A stretch of DNA of 64,000 nt from the NCBI RefSeq assembly GCF_900119485.1, contig NZ_FPJZ01000005.1, positions 1 to 64,000 of the forward strand. The letters run 5' to 3'. A model generated the notes under the pieces. It made no database searches, was not told the DNA's origin, and saw only the letters and a list, made by a program, of their open reading frames with translations. Source of the DNA: Thermoactinomyces sp. DSM 45891. Lineage in GTDB: Bacteria > Bacillota > Bacilli > Thermoactinomycetales > Thermoactinomycetaceae. Positions 35,481-44,558 of this stretch are shown piece by piece. Position 1 is the first letter of the stretch. Every line of letters begins with the position of its first letter. Made by a program: the position numbers and the translations under genes.

Positions 35481-35511
35481 CCTAGTGATCTATGTGATCA
35501 TTAGGTTTTTT
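35481..35511. terminator. Bidirectional terminator between queF and the sfp-like gene
   Basis: A 10-bp stem with one mismatch (cctagtgatc / gatcattagg) is followed by TTTTTT on the plus strand, with AAAAA before it for the other strand. It overlaps the last codons of the convergent phosphopantetheinyl transferase gene. Confidence 0.8.
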
Positions 35512-36211
35512 CAAACTTACATATTTCATCGTATTGGATCTCTTTTACTTCATAAATGGGTTCTGTTCCCTGCTCTGAACATAGTGCAGTCGATATCATG
35601 CAATCCTCTTTAGGATGAAAGGTATAGAAGTGATATTCACCATCAAATTCTCTATGATGATTGAGAGGCACAGTAAAAGATAGCGGCTTCATTGAAAAGC
35701 CTTTGCCCTCTGCCTTCATCACTGCCTCTTTTCTAGTCCAAATCCAGTAAAAGTGTTGAAGCCTCGTTTCAAGATCCTCCGGCTTTTTAACAAATGCCTT
35801 CTCTTCTTCTTGAAATACTAGAGGCATTACTTCCAAGTGATCCTTGAATATGTTTTCAACATCAATCCCGACTTCACCAGCTAGTGTAACCGCACAAGCA
35901 ACAAGACCGTCTGTATGGGTTAAGTTAAAATAGATTTGCTTCTTATCTTGCAAGTTCGGAGTGAGATATAGCTTTCCATACTTATTTTCTTCGAATCGTA
36001 TATCTGCCGATTCTATTCCCAAATATTGACCTAGAAGCCCCTTCAACAACATTCTTCCCAACAAGAATTCTTTTTTCTTATGATCAACTAGATAAGAGTT
36101 TCGTTTTTCTTCTTCTTTTTGATCTAAAATAGCTGTAAACTTGCTCAATTCATCGGAATGTATAGCGGAGGGAATCTTAGTCCAATAAATTTCTACGGTG
36201 TTGTTATTCAT
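35501..36211 (-). CDS. 4'-phosphopantetheinyl transferase, Sfp type
   Basis: A 236-residue enzyme attaching the phosphopantetheine arm of CoA to carrier proteins. The magnesium/CoA motif is GIDVENI, and the second motif is FYWIWTRKEAVMKAEGKG (WxxKEAxxK). The length and two pseudo-repeats mark the Sfp class that serves peptide or polyketide synthases, but no such synthase lies in the window. The ATG overlaps the stop of the upstream exonuclease gene by four bases (ATGA). Similar to but not identical with B. subtilis sfp, so no gene symbol is given. Confidence 0.9.
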   Translation of the reverse strand: MNNNTVEIYWTKIPSAIHSDELSKFTAILDQKEEEKRNSYLVDHKKKEFLLGRMLLKGLLGQYLGIESADIRFEENKYGKLYLTPNLQDKKQIYFNLTHTDGLVACAVTLAGEVGIDVENIFKDHLEVMPLVFQEEEKAFVKKPEDLETRLQHFYWIWTRKEAVMKAEGKGFSMKPLSFTVPLNHHREFDGEYHFYTFHPKEDCMISTALCSEQGTEPIYEVKEIQYDEICKFEKT

Positions 36212-36891
36212 TCATTTGATCCTTCCTCTATGAGTTGCTCCCCGATGGATAGAACCAGCAGACGCAACCCCTCACAATCACTAGTAGCCCGATGACTTGG
36301 AATATACTCAATGTCTTTCTGCCTTAACGCCCGTGTTAAAGAGACAAAGCATTCATCCCGATGTAACTGCTTGTACATTTTCATCACACACCGCGGATCG
36401 TAGCTAATCAATGGCAATTGATACTTCTTACAGGTTCTACGAATCATCATGATATCCGCATCAGAGGCATACATTAATACCGTCTTCCCTTGGATAATGC
36501 TACCTACTTCCGACCAAATTTCAGACCATGTAGGAGCATCTTGTACCATTTCATCTGTAATACCATGGATATCCGTGGTACGTTTTGGAATAGGCTGAGA
36601 AGGCTTCACAAGCGATTCAAATAAAATCGCTCCTTTCGCATCCGTGATACCGATCTCGATAATTTCGTCCTCCCGCCCCCCTCCTGTAGACTCCGTATCC
36701 AGTACTAACCAATCCCGTCTTAGATACCATTTCCGAAATAATTGCTTACTCTGTTCATAATCTTTTTCTATTTCTTTACATTTTTTCTCATAACATATTA
36801 GACAAAGATTCACTTCCTCCATCCGTGCACGTTTCTTGCAGCGTTTACATCTTTGAATTTTTGGTTCGTTTTGTGTTTGATTTTGTTTCAT
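36208..36891 (-). CDS. DnaQ-type 3'-5' exonuclease with N-terminal zinc ribbon
   Basis: An exonuclease of the DEDD superfamily. Motif I is VLDTESTGGGREDEIIEIGI, motif II lies in LMYASDADIMMIRR, and motif III is HRATSDCEGLRLL, the DEDDh arrangement of DnaQ and RNase T. Before it, CKRCKKRARMEEVNLCLICYEKKC gives four Cys in CxxC-N(x)-CxxC spacing, a likely zinc ribbon. The ATG at 36891 is preferred, though its AAGGGG lies 12 bases away; a GTG at 36915 is the alternative. It is upstream of and overlaps the phosphopantetheinyl transferase gene. Confidence 0.8.
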   Translation of the reverse strand: MKQNQTQNEPKIQRCKRCKKRARMEEVNLCLICYEKKCKEIEKDYEQSKQLFRKWYLRRDWLVLDTESTGGGREDEIIEIGITDAKGAILFESLVKPSQPIPKRTTDIHGITDEMVQDAPTWSEIWSEVGSIIQGKTVLMYASDADIMMIRRTCKKYQLPLISYDPRCVMKMYKQLHRDECFVSLTRALRQKDIEYIPSHRATSDCEGLRLLVLSIGEQLIEEGSNE

Positions 36892-37066
36892 ATGAGTAAA
36901 TTTCCCCTTGTGCACAATCCCAAACGAATGTTTACCAGTGTGTATGTATATTCTCTTACTACTATATCCTAACAGGCCCTCCTTACACTATCAAATAAAT
37001 GGGCAAAAAAGACTACCTTGCCCAGCTAAAAACCTACTATATGATGAAATAATTTGAGGTAAAACA

Positions 37067-37957
37067 TTAGTGAACAGATCGCTTTTTAAAATGTCCTCCT
37101 CTTACCTCATGAATATTACCAACAGCAAAAAAAGCTTGTGGATCTATATCTTCTACAATTTCCTTTAGCTTTGCTTCTTCGAGGCGTGTTATAACACAAA
37201 AGATTACCTTTTTGTACTCTCCTGTATACCCACCTTCGCCACTCAAATAGGTAACCCCTCTCCCCAAGCGATTTAGTATACAGCTTCCTAGTTTCTCTGG
37301 TTCTTCACTCATAATCCATACAAACTTGGTTTCATCAAACCCTTCGATGACAACGTCGAGGAGTTTAAATACGATGAAATAAGCAATAAACGAATACATA
37401 GCACGCTCCCAACCAAACAAAAACCCCGCACTTCCCAAAATAAACAGGTTAAAGAACAAAACAATTTGACCGACAGAAAAGGAAGTCGTCTTATTAAAAA
37501 GGATCGCAAGAATCTCAGTTCCATCTAGTGATCCCCCGTATCGAATCACTAATCCAACTCCAATCCCCACAATAATACCACCAAAAATGGATGCTAGTAG
37601 GGGGTCATTTGTAAGAGGAGGAACTGAATGAAGTGAATAGGTGCCAATCGACATAACTGCCACACCCAACATGGTGGAAAACGCAAACGTCTTTCCAATC
37701 TGCTTGTACCCCAAGAAAAAGAAAGGGAGATTCAGTACAAATAAAAAAACACCTAACTTCAGACCTGTTAAATAAGCAAGCATCATAGAAATACCGACAA
37801 TTCCCCCATCAATTACCTGATTGGGTAACAGGAAAATCTCTAATCCGACAGCAACTAACATAGATCCAAATAAAATCATGATAATACGCTTGAAAAGATT
37901 GGTTTTTTTCAACTTTTTACGATTCGGTTTTTCTAACTGAGGGGATGCAAACTCCAA
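37067..37957 (-). CDS. YitT family membrane protein
   Basis: A 296-residue protein. After a basic cytoplasmic N-terminus come about six membrane helices (DUF161 repeats; ALGLEIFLLPNQVIDGG-like GLEIFLLPNQVIDGGIVGIS, YGGSLDGTEILAIL), then a cytoplasmic DUF2179 domain (~residues 215-290, KKVIFCVITRLEEAKLKEIVEDIDPQAF cut within). The family is widespread in Bacillales and its transport role is unproven. The start is TTG at 37957 with AAAGGAG 9 bases upstream. It is a single gene. Confidence 0.85.
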   Translation of the reverse strand: MEFASPQLEKPNRKKLKKTNLFKRIIMILFGSMLVAVGLEIFLLPNQVIDGGIVGISMMLAYLTGLKLGVFLFVLNLPFFFLGYKQIGKTFAFSTMLGVAVMSIGTYSLHSVPPLTNDPLLASIFGGIIVGIGVGLVIRYGGSLDGTEILAILFNKTTSFSVGQIVLFFNLFILGSAGFLFGWERAMYSFIAYFIVFKLLDVVIEGFDETKFVWIMSEEPEKLGSCILNRLGRGVTYLSGEGGYTGEYKKVIFCVITRLEEAKLKEIVEDIDPQAFFAVGNIHEVRGGHFKKRSVH

Positions 37958-38067
37958 CAGAACAGTCTCCTTTTTGTATAGAATTCGTTGGATAGTATCC
38001 CCTGTTATTGATTGGTTATGTTAAATTCATCCAAAGATTGTACAAAAAGCAATCCAACCCGTACACC
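37958..38067. other. Intergenic region upstream of the YitT gene
   Basis: A/T-rich, containing presumably the YitT promoter. No open frame, hairpin or repeat worth naming was seen. Confidence 0.4.
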
Positions 38068-38353
38068 TATTTACTCGAAGGACCTACCCGAATGATCACA
38101 ATGGTACTGACCCGAACATGTGATGGAATTTGCACGTGTAGAACAACATTCTCCGCGGCAGAGTTTCCATGATTATGAACAGTGAAGGTACCCGTTAATG
38201 CATCATTTAGCCCGAGCATAGTTGTTGAAATGCCCCTATGGTAACAGGGAAATCTCCCGAACTTGTGGTTCCTACTACATACATACTTCCCTCTCTACAT
38301 ATATCCCTTTGATTACCATTTGTAGGAATGAGAGAATCTGTTTTATATGTCAT
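38068..38353 (-). pseudogene. Small frameshifted gene, possible surface or spore protein
   Basis: On the minus strand an ATG at 38353 opens a 48-codon frame (MTYKTDSLIPTNGNQRD..., YVVGTTSSGDFPVTIG) ending at 38207. A second frame takes over at a run of four G (about 38240) and gives LNDALTGTFTVHNHGNSAAENVVLHVQIPSH... to TAG at 38068. Adding one G to that run joins both into a ~94-residue protein with a beta-sandwich-like, Asn/Val-rich pattern. No clear ribosome binding site precedes the ATG. Either a decayed gene or a homopolymer base-calling error. It overlaps the upstream extension of the neighbouring plus-strand frame, which argues for a later start of that gene. Confidence 0.5.
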
Positions 38354-38456
38354 TTATAGATGGATCGCTTTAATCAGAACCTTTTTCACATCACATCATA
38401 TGTATATATCAATCCTATTAGGCAAATGGATGACGACTGGTAAGGAGATGAGCAGA

Positions 38457-39311
38457 TTGTACTATGAATACTTAAATCAACCCGTGTCCATCAATTATCT
38501 AGAATCATTAGACAACGTACTTATAGGTGTCAAAAGATCCGCTACTTCCATCGCTTTTTACAAAAAACTAGCCAAAGCCGCACCCGATCAAAAATACAAG
38601 GAAGATATCTTGCAAGCGATAGAGAAAGAAAAAGGACTTTGGAGAAAATTTACTCAATTATATATCGATCTAACAGGAAGACACCCTGTATATGAAACAA
38701 AAAAAGTTACCTTTCTCACATTTGAAGGAGGACTAAAAAAAGCCTTTGAACGAGCCATGAAGGATTACGAAGAATATCGGAATAGTTATGTCCACACACA
38801 ATACTTGCCTTATCAAGATATTTTTTTAAAAGCTTGTGAAAACGAAGCCGATCAGGCAAAGCGATTTCAGGCTTTATCGGAGATAAAACAGCGCAATATT
38901 CCATTAAGAGATTATGGAAAACAACCCCTTGTTATCAATATTGATGTAGCAGCTAAGCAGAATAATGCTTTTCGAACCACTCTGTGGACAGGAAATTATT
39001 TACAAGTGACATTGATGAGTATCGATGTAGGAGATGACATCGGTGTAGAAATGCATCCTGACGTCGATCAATTCTTACGAATTGAAGATGGAAAAGCGCT
39101 AGTTCAAATGGGAAATCAAAGAGATGCATTGAATTACAAAACAGAAGCGTACGAAGATTATGCTATTATGGTACCCGCTGGTACATGGCACAATATTATC
39201 AACACGGGAAATACGCCACTCAAACTTTATTCTATTTATGCACCACCTGAGCATCCCTTCGGTACAATCGATAAACAAAAACCCAGTCATGCACATAATG
39301 ATAGTCCATGA
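38457..39311 (+). CDS. Ferritin-like / cupin fusion protein
   Basis: Start is TTG at 38457, 9 bases after AAGGAG, giving 284 residues; the frame runs 43 codons further up without a site. The N-terminal ~170 residues are helical with a ferritin-like rhythm (LWRKFTQLYIDLTG, DIFLKACENEADQAKRF), but metal ligands are poorly kept. The C-terminal ~115 residues are a cupin: VEMHPDVDQFLRIEDGKALVQMG and MVPAGTWHNIINTGNTPLKLYSIYAPPEHPFGT (cited in parts). Free-standing cupins of this type are common in Firmicutes. Function unknown; a metal-linked stress role is a guess. Confidence 0.65.
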   Translation: MYYEYLNQPVSINYLESLDNVLIGVKRSATSIAFYKKLAKAAPDQKYKEDILQAIEKEKGLWRKFTQLYIDLTGRHPVYETKKVTFLTFEGGLKKAFERAMKDYEEYRNSYVHTQYLPYQDIFLKACENEADQAKRFQALSEIKQRNIPLRDYGKQPLVINIDVAAKQNNAFRTTLWTGNYLQVTLMSIDVGDDIGVEMHPDVDQFLRIEDGKALVQMGNQRDALNYKTEAYEDYAIMVPAGTWHNIINTGNTPLKLYSIYAPPEHPFGTIDKQKPSHAHNDSP

Positions 39312-39331
39312 GATTATTTTACATTTTTAAA

Positions 39332-39400
39332 TTTTATATAATAAGTAAAGAAGCATTAGATCGACTGTCAACCTAATGCTTCTTTACTTATTATATAAAA
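39332..39400. terminator. 28-bp perfect hairpin between convergent genes
   Basis: Arms 39332-39359 and 39373-39400 are exact reverse complements with a 13-base loop. A/T-rich feet on both sides let it end the cupin gene and kbl. Confidence 0.85.
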
Positions 39401-39412
39401 GATCGCTATTTT

Positions 39413-40591
39413 CTAAGAAATAACCCCTAACTCTTTTCCTACCTTTTCAAAAGCGTCCAGTGCTTTTTGAAGATCTTCTTTGGTTTGACTAGCTGTTACA
39501 ATCGTCCGTACACGTGCCTTCCCTTTTTGGACAGTTGGGAATGCGATTCCTTGGGCATATACACCCTCTTCGAACAATGCATCCGAAAATTTCATCGTGA
39601 GGGCATCATCACCAATAATGACTGGTGTAACAGGAGTTTCACTATGACCAGTGTTAAAACCTAATTGAGAAAGACCGTCTTTAAAGAAGCGCGCATTATC
39701 CCAAAGTCGTTCCATGATCTCAGGCTCTTCTAGCAATACGTTAACTGCTTCCAAACATGCGGCGGTGACTGCTGGTGGATGCGAAGTGCTAAATAAGAAC
39801 GGACGAGCACGTTGAATCAAATACTCACGCAATACTTTAGGCCCAGCTACATAACCACCTAACACACCAATTGCCTTGGATAAGGTGCCAATTTGGATGT
39901 GTACACGACCATTTAGATCAAAATGATCAACCGTTCCACGGCCATTGCGCCCCAATACACCACTCGCATGTGCATCATCTACCATGACAATAGAGTTATA
40001 CTTCTCTGCCAGCTCTACAATTTGTGGAAGCGGGGCAATGTTCCCATCCATACTAAATACGCCATCCGTTACAATCAAGCGCATTCGTGCAGATTGCGTT
40101 TCTTGTAATGCTTTCTCTAGATCTTCCATGTCCACATGCTTATAGATTCGGCGTCCTGCTTTTGTGAGCCGAATGCCATCGATAATACTGGCATGATTTA
40201 GCTCGTCACTAATCACTACATCTTCAGCAGATAGAATCGTTGCCACAACCCCGACATTTGCAGTAAATCCAGATTGGAACACTAGGGCTGCCTCTGTATG
40301 TTTAAACTCAGCCAATTTACGCTCAAATTCCTCATGGAGAGAAAAGGTACCCGCAATCGTACGAACAGAGCCTGTACCAGCACCAAATTTTTCTACTGCC
40401 TCAATCGCTGCCTTACGCAAACGAGGATGCGTCGTTAATCCTAAATAGTTATTCGATGAAAGTTGAATGACTTCTTTACCACGAATCACAACCCGAGCAC
40501 CTTGCTCTGATTCGATTTCTGTAAGCGGACGATACATACCTGCATCTTTCCAGCTTTGAATTTCCTCTTCCAGATGTGCAAATGGATTCAT
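39413..40591 (-). CDS. kbl: 2-amino-3-ketobutyrate CoA ligase (glycine C-acetyltransferase)
   Basis: A PLP enzyme cleaving 2-amino-3-ketobutyrate with CoA to glycine and acetyl-CoA, the second step of threonine breakdown after Tdh. SNNYLGLTTHPRLR, GTGSVRTIAGTFSLH, VDDAHASGVLG and GTLSKAIGVLGGYVAG (PLP lysine) are all typical of the alpha-oxoamine synthase family. At 392 residues it is complete. ATG follows AGAGGTG. It is 36 bases downstream of tdh on the same strand, as in B. subtilis. Confidence 0.95.
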   Translation of the reverse strand: MNPFAHLEEEIQSWKDAGMYRPLTEIESEQGARVVIRGKEVIQLSSNNYLGLTTHPRLRKAAIEAVEKFGAGTGSVRTIAGTFSLHEEFERKLAEFKHTEAALVFQSGFTANVGVVATILSAEDVVISDELNHASIIDGIRLTKAGRRIYKHVDMEDLEKALQETQSARMRLIVTDGVFSMDGNIAPLPQIVELAEKYNSIVMVDDAHASGVLGRNGRGTVDHFDLNGRVHIQIGTLSKAIGVLGGYVAGPKVLREYLIQRARPFLFSTSHPPAVTAACLEAVNVLLEEPEIMERLWDNARFFKDGLSQLGFNTGHSETPVTPVIIGDDALTMKFSDALFEEGVYAQGIAFPTVQKGKARVRTIVTASQTKEDLQKALDAFEKVGKELGVIS

Positions 40592-40627
40592 GCTTACACC
40601 TCTTCTATTATCATATTATCTATTTCA

Positions 40628-41668
40628 TTATAGAGAAAAAACAACTTTCCCACTACGTCCACTTTTCATTAATTCAAATCCCTCTTCAAAATCATCTAAG
40701 GATAATCGATGTGTAATAAGTGGCTTCAAGTCTACTGCTCCTGACTCTAAGAAAGAAGCAGTTTGTTGCCATGTCTCATACATGCGACGTCCTGTAATCC
40801 CTTTTACTGTAATTCCTTTAAAGACAATGTCATTGGTTATATCTAATTCAATCGGACGAGTAGGCAAGCTTAAGATGGAGATTCTTCCCCCTGGAGTTAA
40901 CATCTCAAACGCCTGTTTCATCGCGATCGGATGTCCCGACATCTCCAATACTACTTCTACACCCTCTCCACGCGTGATGGCTTGAGTAGCTTTCACTGGG
41001 TCTTCTTCATGGGAGCGAATCATATGCGTAGCACCCATCTGTTCGGCAAGATTCAATCGATATTCATTTACATCTAGTGCAATTACTTTAGAGGCACCCG
41101 CAGCTTTTGCAACTGCCACCGCCATAATACCAATCGGGCCGCATCCTACTACAGCGACACTACGCCCCGCTACCTCTCCAGATAAAACCGTATGAACCGC
41201 ATTTCCCATCGGCTCCATTAATGAAGCGATTTCAAATGGAAGACTTGGGTCATTTACCCATAAATTAGATGCAGGAAGGGCAACATATTTCGTAAAGCAA
41301 CCATCTCTGTCTACCCCGATGATTTGGGTGTTCAGGCAAACATGGTAATCATTCCGTCGGCACGCCGCACAGTGACCACATACGATATGGGTTTCTGCGG
41401 ATACATGATCACCTACTTGCAAATTGGAAACGTTTTCACCCACTTCTACTACCACTCCACCCAGTTCATGACCAAATACATAAGGTGGTTTAATCCGACT
41501 CTGTGCCCATTCATCCCATGTATAAATATGGACATCTGTTCCACATATACTGGAAGATTTTACCTCAATTAATGCTTCATCTGGCCCAATGGTTGGGATC
41601 GGTACTTCACGTAATTGTGCTCCCTCACCTCGATGATGTTTAACTAGAGCGCGCATAGTTCCTTCCAC
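40628..41668 (-). CDS. tdh: L-threonine 3-dehydrogenase
   Basis: A zinc-dependent medium-chain dehydrogenase oxidising threonine to 2-amino-3-ketobutyrate with NAD. Catalytic zinc ligands lie in SSICGTDVHIY and FGHELGGVVVEVGE; the structural zinc site is CGHCAACRRNDYHVC; the NAD fold has VVGCGPIGIMAVAVAKA. The GTG at 41668 is 8 bases after AAAGGAG and gives 346 residues, matching B. subtilis Tdh; the GTG at 41677 overlaps that site. Upstream gene of tdh-kbl. Confidence 0.95.
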   Translation of the reverse strand: MEGTMRALVKHHRGEGAQLREVPIPTIGPDEALIEVKSSSICGTDVHIYTWDEWAQSRIKPPYVFGHELGGVVVEVGENVSNLQVGDHVSAETHIVCGHCAACRRNDYHVCLNTQIIGVDRDGCFTKYVALPASNLWVNDPSLPFEIASLMEPMGNAVHTVLSGEVAGRSVAVVGCGPIGIMAVAVAKAAGASKVIALDVNEYRLNLAEQMGATHMIRSHEEDPVKATQAITRGEGVEVVLEMSGHPIAMKQAFEMLTPGGRISILSLPTRPIELDITNDIVFKGITVKGITGRRMYETWQQTASFLESGAVDLKPLITHRLSLDDFEEGFELMKSGRSGKVVFSL

Positions 41669-41787
41669 TACGGACACTCCTTTCCTTATTCTAATTCGTT
41701 TTCATATAAGATCATGAATCATTATAAATGATTTAAAGCGATATGGGTAGTAGCAACTGTCTTTTTAGAGCGGACAAAACTCATTGA

Positions 41788-41817
41788 TTGACCCAGTCGG
41801 GACCAGATTGGTATAAT
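41788..41817 (+). promoter_or_regulatory. SigA-type promoter of the DHA2 exporter gene
   Basis: TTGACC (41788-41793), an 18-base spacer and TATAAT (41812-41817), 71 bases before the start codon. No regulator gene of the TetR or MarR type lies next to it. Confidence 0.75.
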
Positions 41818-41888
41818 GAATTTCGTTATTCGAAAGATATGTAGTAGTTTCCTGCATAAAAAAATAAAAATACGTTGGAGGAATCACC

Positions 41889-43427
41889 TTGAATGGGAAA
41901 AATAAATTAGTTCTTCTAGCCATGGCACTTGGCATTTTAATGGCTTCACTCGATAACACGATTACCTCTGCTGCAATTAATACCATCATTGAAGATATTG
42001 GCGGGTTTGACCGAGTAAGCTGGGTATTTACCGCTTATGTGCTCGCTTCCACCAGTACCATGTTAGTTTTCGGTAAAATGTCTGATATCTTTGGGCGGAA
42101 ATTACTATACTTAATAGGAATTGGGTTGTTTCTCACTGGATCTATCCTATGTGGATTCTCTCAAAATATCGATCAATTAATTTGGTCACGTGTCCTACAA
42201 GGGATTGGTGCTGGCTCACTCATGCCAATTAGTTTTACCATTATCTTTTCGTTGTTCTCTGATCCGAAAGAAGCATCAAAGCTCACAGGAGTATTTGCCG
42301 GGATTTTCGGGCTGTCTTCAGTAGCTGGACCGCAGTTAGGAACGTGGATATCCTCCTCTTTGGATTGGCGTTGGTGTTTCTTTGTAAATATACCTGTTGG
42401 TATCCTAGCATTTGTCATTCTACTATTTGCCTTGCAAGAGTCCCGTTCTCAAGTACGACCTAAGATTGATTATTTCGGAACTGTCTTTATTATTATTACA
42501 ACCGTTTCATTTATGCTGGGAGTAGAGTGGGGCGGAAAAGAGTACGCATGGGGATCCTGGCAGATCATTGGTCTATTTGCCCTCTCTGTAATCTTTGGAG
42601 TCGCCTTCATCATAGCCGAGAAGAGAGTTGCAGAGCCGATCTTGCCACTCCATCTCTTTAAAAACAAAGTAGTACGTGGAACCAGTCTCATGTGCCTGTG
42701 CCAAGGCGCCATTCTATTTGCCGCAATTACGTATCTACCTATCTTTGCTGTGGCTGTACTCGGAAAAACAAACTCTAACAGCCTACTCACTCCTATGATG
42801 TTTTCATTGATGGTTGGAGCGAGTGTAGCAGGTATCTTGCAAAGTAAGGTCTCGTTCCGTACTTTATCGACAATCTCGATGGTATCCGCTATCGGAAGTT
42901 GCATCGCACTAACCATGTTGTCCCATACTGCATCCTGGACTACTATAACACTTCTGATGATCGTATTGGGTGCCTTTGCACTTGGACCCTTGATGAGTAC
43001 TGCTCAAAATGCTATCGCGGCTAATGTAGAGTCTCGTTATCTAGGAATCACTAGTTCAATCATCGGTTTCTGGCGCAATATTGGTGGTGTATTAGGAGCT
43101 TCCATTATGGCAACGATCGTAAATAATCAGCTCCAACATAAAATACAAGATGGTGCAAATAAGTTAGGTATTCCATCTGATAAAGTAGATCAATTAGCAA
43201 ATCCAGAAATTCTTATGCATTCTGGTGGACAAGTCCCTCCTCAAATTCAACAGTTTCTACGTGATGCTCTTGAACTTGCTATCAATAACGGCTTTTATCT
43301 CACAGTCATCTTCTCTATCGTCGGGCTACTTGCTGCGATGAGTGTTGGCAAAGGAAATTTTGTAGAAACTCGCTTTAAAAAGCAAAATGAAGCAGCAGTG
43401 GCTACCGCAACCAATAAGGACGATTAG
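41889..43427 (+). CDS. Multidrug exporter, DHA2 (EmrB/QacA) family MFS transporter
   Basis: A 512-residue membrane protein with 14 predicted helices. MASLDNTITSAAINTI is the helix-1 motif with the functional Asp, LVFGKMSDIFGRKLLYLIG is motif A, and GIFGLSSVAGPQLGTWIS is motif C of drug exporters. The start is TTG at 41889, after GGAGGAATCACC. It stands alone with its own promoter and a hairpin behind it. The substrate cannot be inferred. Confidence 0.9.
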   Translation: MNGKNKLVLLAMALGILMASLDNTITSAAINTIIEDIGGFDRVSWVFTAYVLASTSTMLVFGKMSDIFGRKLLYLIGIGLFLTGSILCGFSQNIDQLIWSRVLQGIGAGSLMPISFTIIFSLFSDPKEASKLTGVFAGIFGLSSVAGPQLGTWISSSLDWRWCFFVNIPVGILAFVILLFALQESRSQVRPKIDYFGTVFIIITTVSFMLGVEWGGKEYAWGSWQIIGLFALSVIFGVAFIIAEKRVAEPILPLHLFKNKVVRGTSLMCLCQGAILFAAITYLPIFAVAVLGKTNSNSLLTPMMFSLMVGASVAGILQSKVSFRTLSTISMVSAIGSCIALTMLSHTASWTTITLLMIVLGAFALGPLMSTAQNAIAANVESRYLGITSSIIGFWRNIGGVLGASIMATIVNNQLQHKIQDGANKLGIPSDKVDQLANPEILMHSGGQVPPQIQQFLRDALELAINNGFYLTVIFSIVGLLAAMSVGKGNFVETRFKKQNEAAVATATNKDD

Positions 43428-43552
43428 TCCAGATCATACTAAATGGTATTCTTATCTTCTCTGCTGCTACATAGGGTGGATGGATAGGAATACCTTTTTA
43501 CTTTTTCCATGGCTTCTTAGCTTTGTTGCTAGAGAAGATATTGTGTATTTTT

Positions 43553-43571
43553 GTTTGTATAGCAAACTAGT
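43553..43571. repeat. Second copy of the GTTTGTNTANCAAACTAGT motif
   Basis: It matches the copy at 22373-22391 at all but two of its 19 bases, including the flanking TAGT, and both are preceded by TTTTT. It lies downstream of the exporter gene in a region with no gene of its own. Confidence 0.4.
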
Positions 43572-43620
43572 CTAATTATATATGGAATTTATGAAGTGAC
43601 TATTTATGAAAATCTCCATA

Positions 43621-43656
43621 AAAATAGGACCTCGAATTTTTTCGAGATCCTATTTT
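43621..43656. terminator. Hairpin between the exporter gene and korB
   Basis: A 16-bp stem with one mismatch (aaaataggacctcgaa / ttcgagatcctatttt) and a 4-base loop, bidirectional. The 264-base gap 43428-43691 otherwise contains only the repeat motif at 43553-43571. Confidence 0.8.
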
Positions 43657-43691
43657 GTCTATATGAGAAAGAAAAATGAGGACATAAGACC

Positions 43692-44558
43692 TTATGCGAA
43701 TTCAGCCATGAGACGGTCAAACTGCTCTTCTGAAATATTGAGATCTTGTTTTGCCAACCCTTCTTCTTTAAAGCCCTTAATCATCGCTTCATACGGTGGA
43801 CGCTCTTTGTTTTGATAAAGAATTCCGGTTACCAAGCCATTGTGCTCCATCAATGTTTGCATAGCTTGTGCTCGGTTAGCATTATCATATCCCTCTAAGG
43901 TATCTAGGTTTACGATATTTTGCTTAAACCATTCGTAGGTATTAATTTTGTTATATGTTACACATGGGCTATACACATTGATTAAGCTAAAGCCTTTATG
44001 CTTTAATCCTTCTTCAATCACGTGAGTAAGTTGTTTCAGGTCACTGGAGAATGATTGTGCTACAAAGCCAGCATTTAAAGATAGTGCCAACTCCAATGGA
44101 GAAATGGCTTGTTCAATCGATCCTTGAGGCGTACTTTTGGTCTGGAATCCTTGTGCACTACGTGGAGAAGTTTGTCCTTTTGTCAAACCATAGATTTGGT
44201 TATCCATTACGACATAAGTAACATCCACATTACGACGGATCGCATGTACCGTATGACCCATACCAATGGCAAAACCATCCCCATCTCCACCTGATGCTAC
44301 GACTGTTAAGTCACGGTTCGCTAATTTTAGCCCTTGAGCAATGGGGAGTGCACGACCGTGTACTCCGTGTAAGCCATATGCATTTACATAACCAGAGATT
44401 CGACCCGAACAACCGATTCCTGAAACGATTGCTACCTCTTCTGGCTCCAAACCTACATTAGCAAACGCGCGTTGCATAGCTGCGAGTACTGAGAAGTCCC
44501 CACAACCTGGACACCAGTTGGGCTTCACTTTGTTGCGGAAATCCTTAAATGTTGCCAT
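43692..44558 (-). CDS. korB: 2-oxoacid:ferredoxin oxidoreductase, beta subunit
   Basis: The thiamine diphosphate and Fe-S subunit of the enzyme that oxidises 2-oxoglutarate (or another 2-oxoacid) to acyl-CoA and reduced ferredoxin. WCPGCGDFSVL and GIGCSGRISGY supply cluster cysteines, and ASGGDGDGFAIGMGHTVHAI with NVDVTYVVMDNQIYGLTKGQTS (cited in parts) is the ThDP/Mg site. The ATG lies 14 bases inside the end of korA and has AAGGAG upstream, so translation is coupled. At 288 residues it is the two-subunit form. Confidence 0.93.
   Translation of the reverse strand: MATFKDFRNKVKPNWCPGCGDFSVLAAMQRAFANVGLEPEEVAIVSGIGCSGRISGYVNAYGLHGVHGRALPIAQGLKLANRDLTVVASGGDGDGFAIGMGHTVHAIRRNVDVTYVVMDNQIYGLTKGQTSPRSAQGFQTKSTPQGSIEQAISPLELALSLNAGFVAQSFSSDLKQLTHVIEEGLKHKGFSLINVYSPCVTYNKINTYEWFKQNIVNLDTLEGYDNANRAQAMQTLMEHNGLVTGILYQNKERPPYEAMIKGFKEEGLAKQDLNISEEQFDRLMAEFA

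Noticed and set aside
43387..43575. Frame of 62 codons overlapping the end of the exporter gene
   Set aside because: No ribosome binding site, begins inside the exporter in another frame, and contains the repeat motif and terminator region only.
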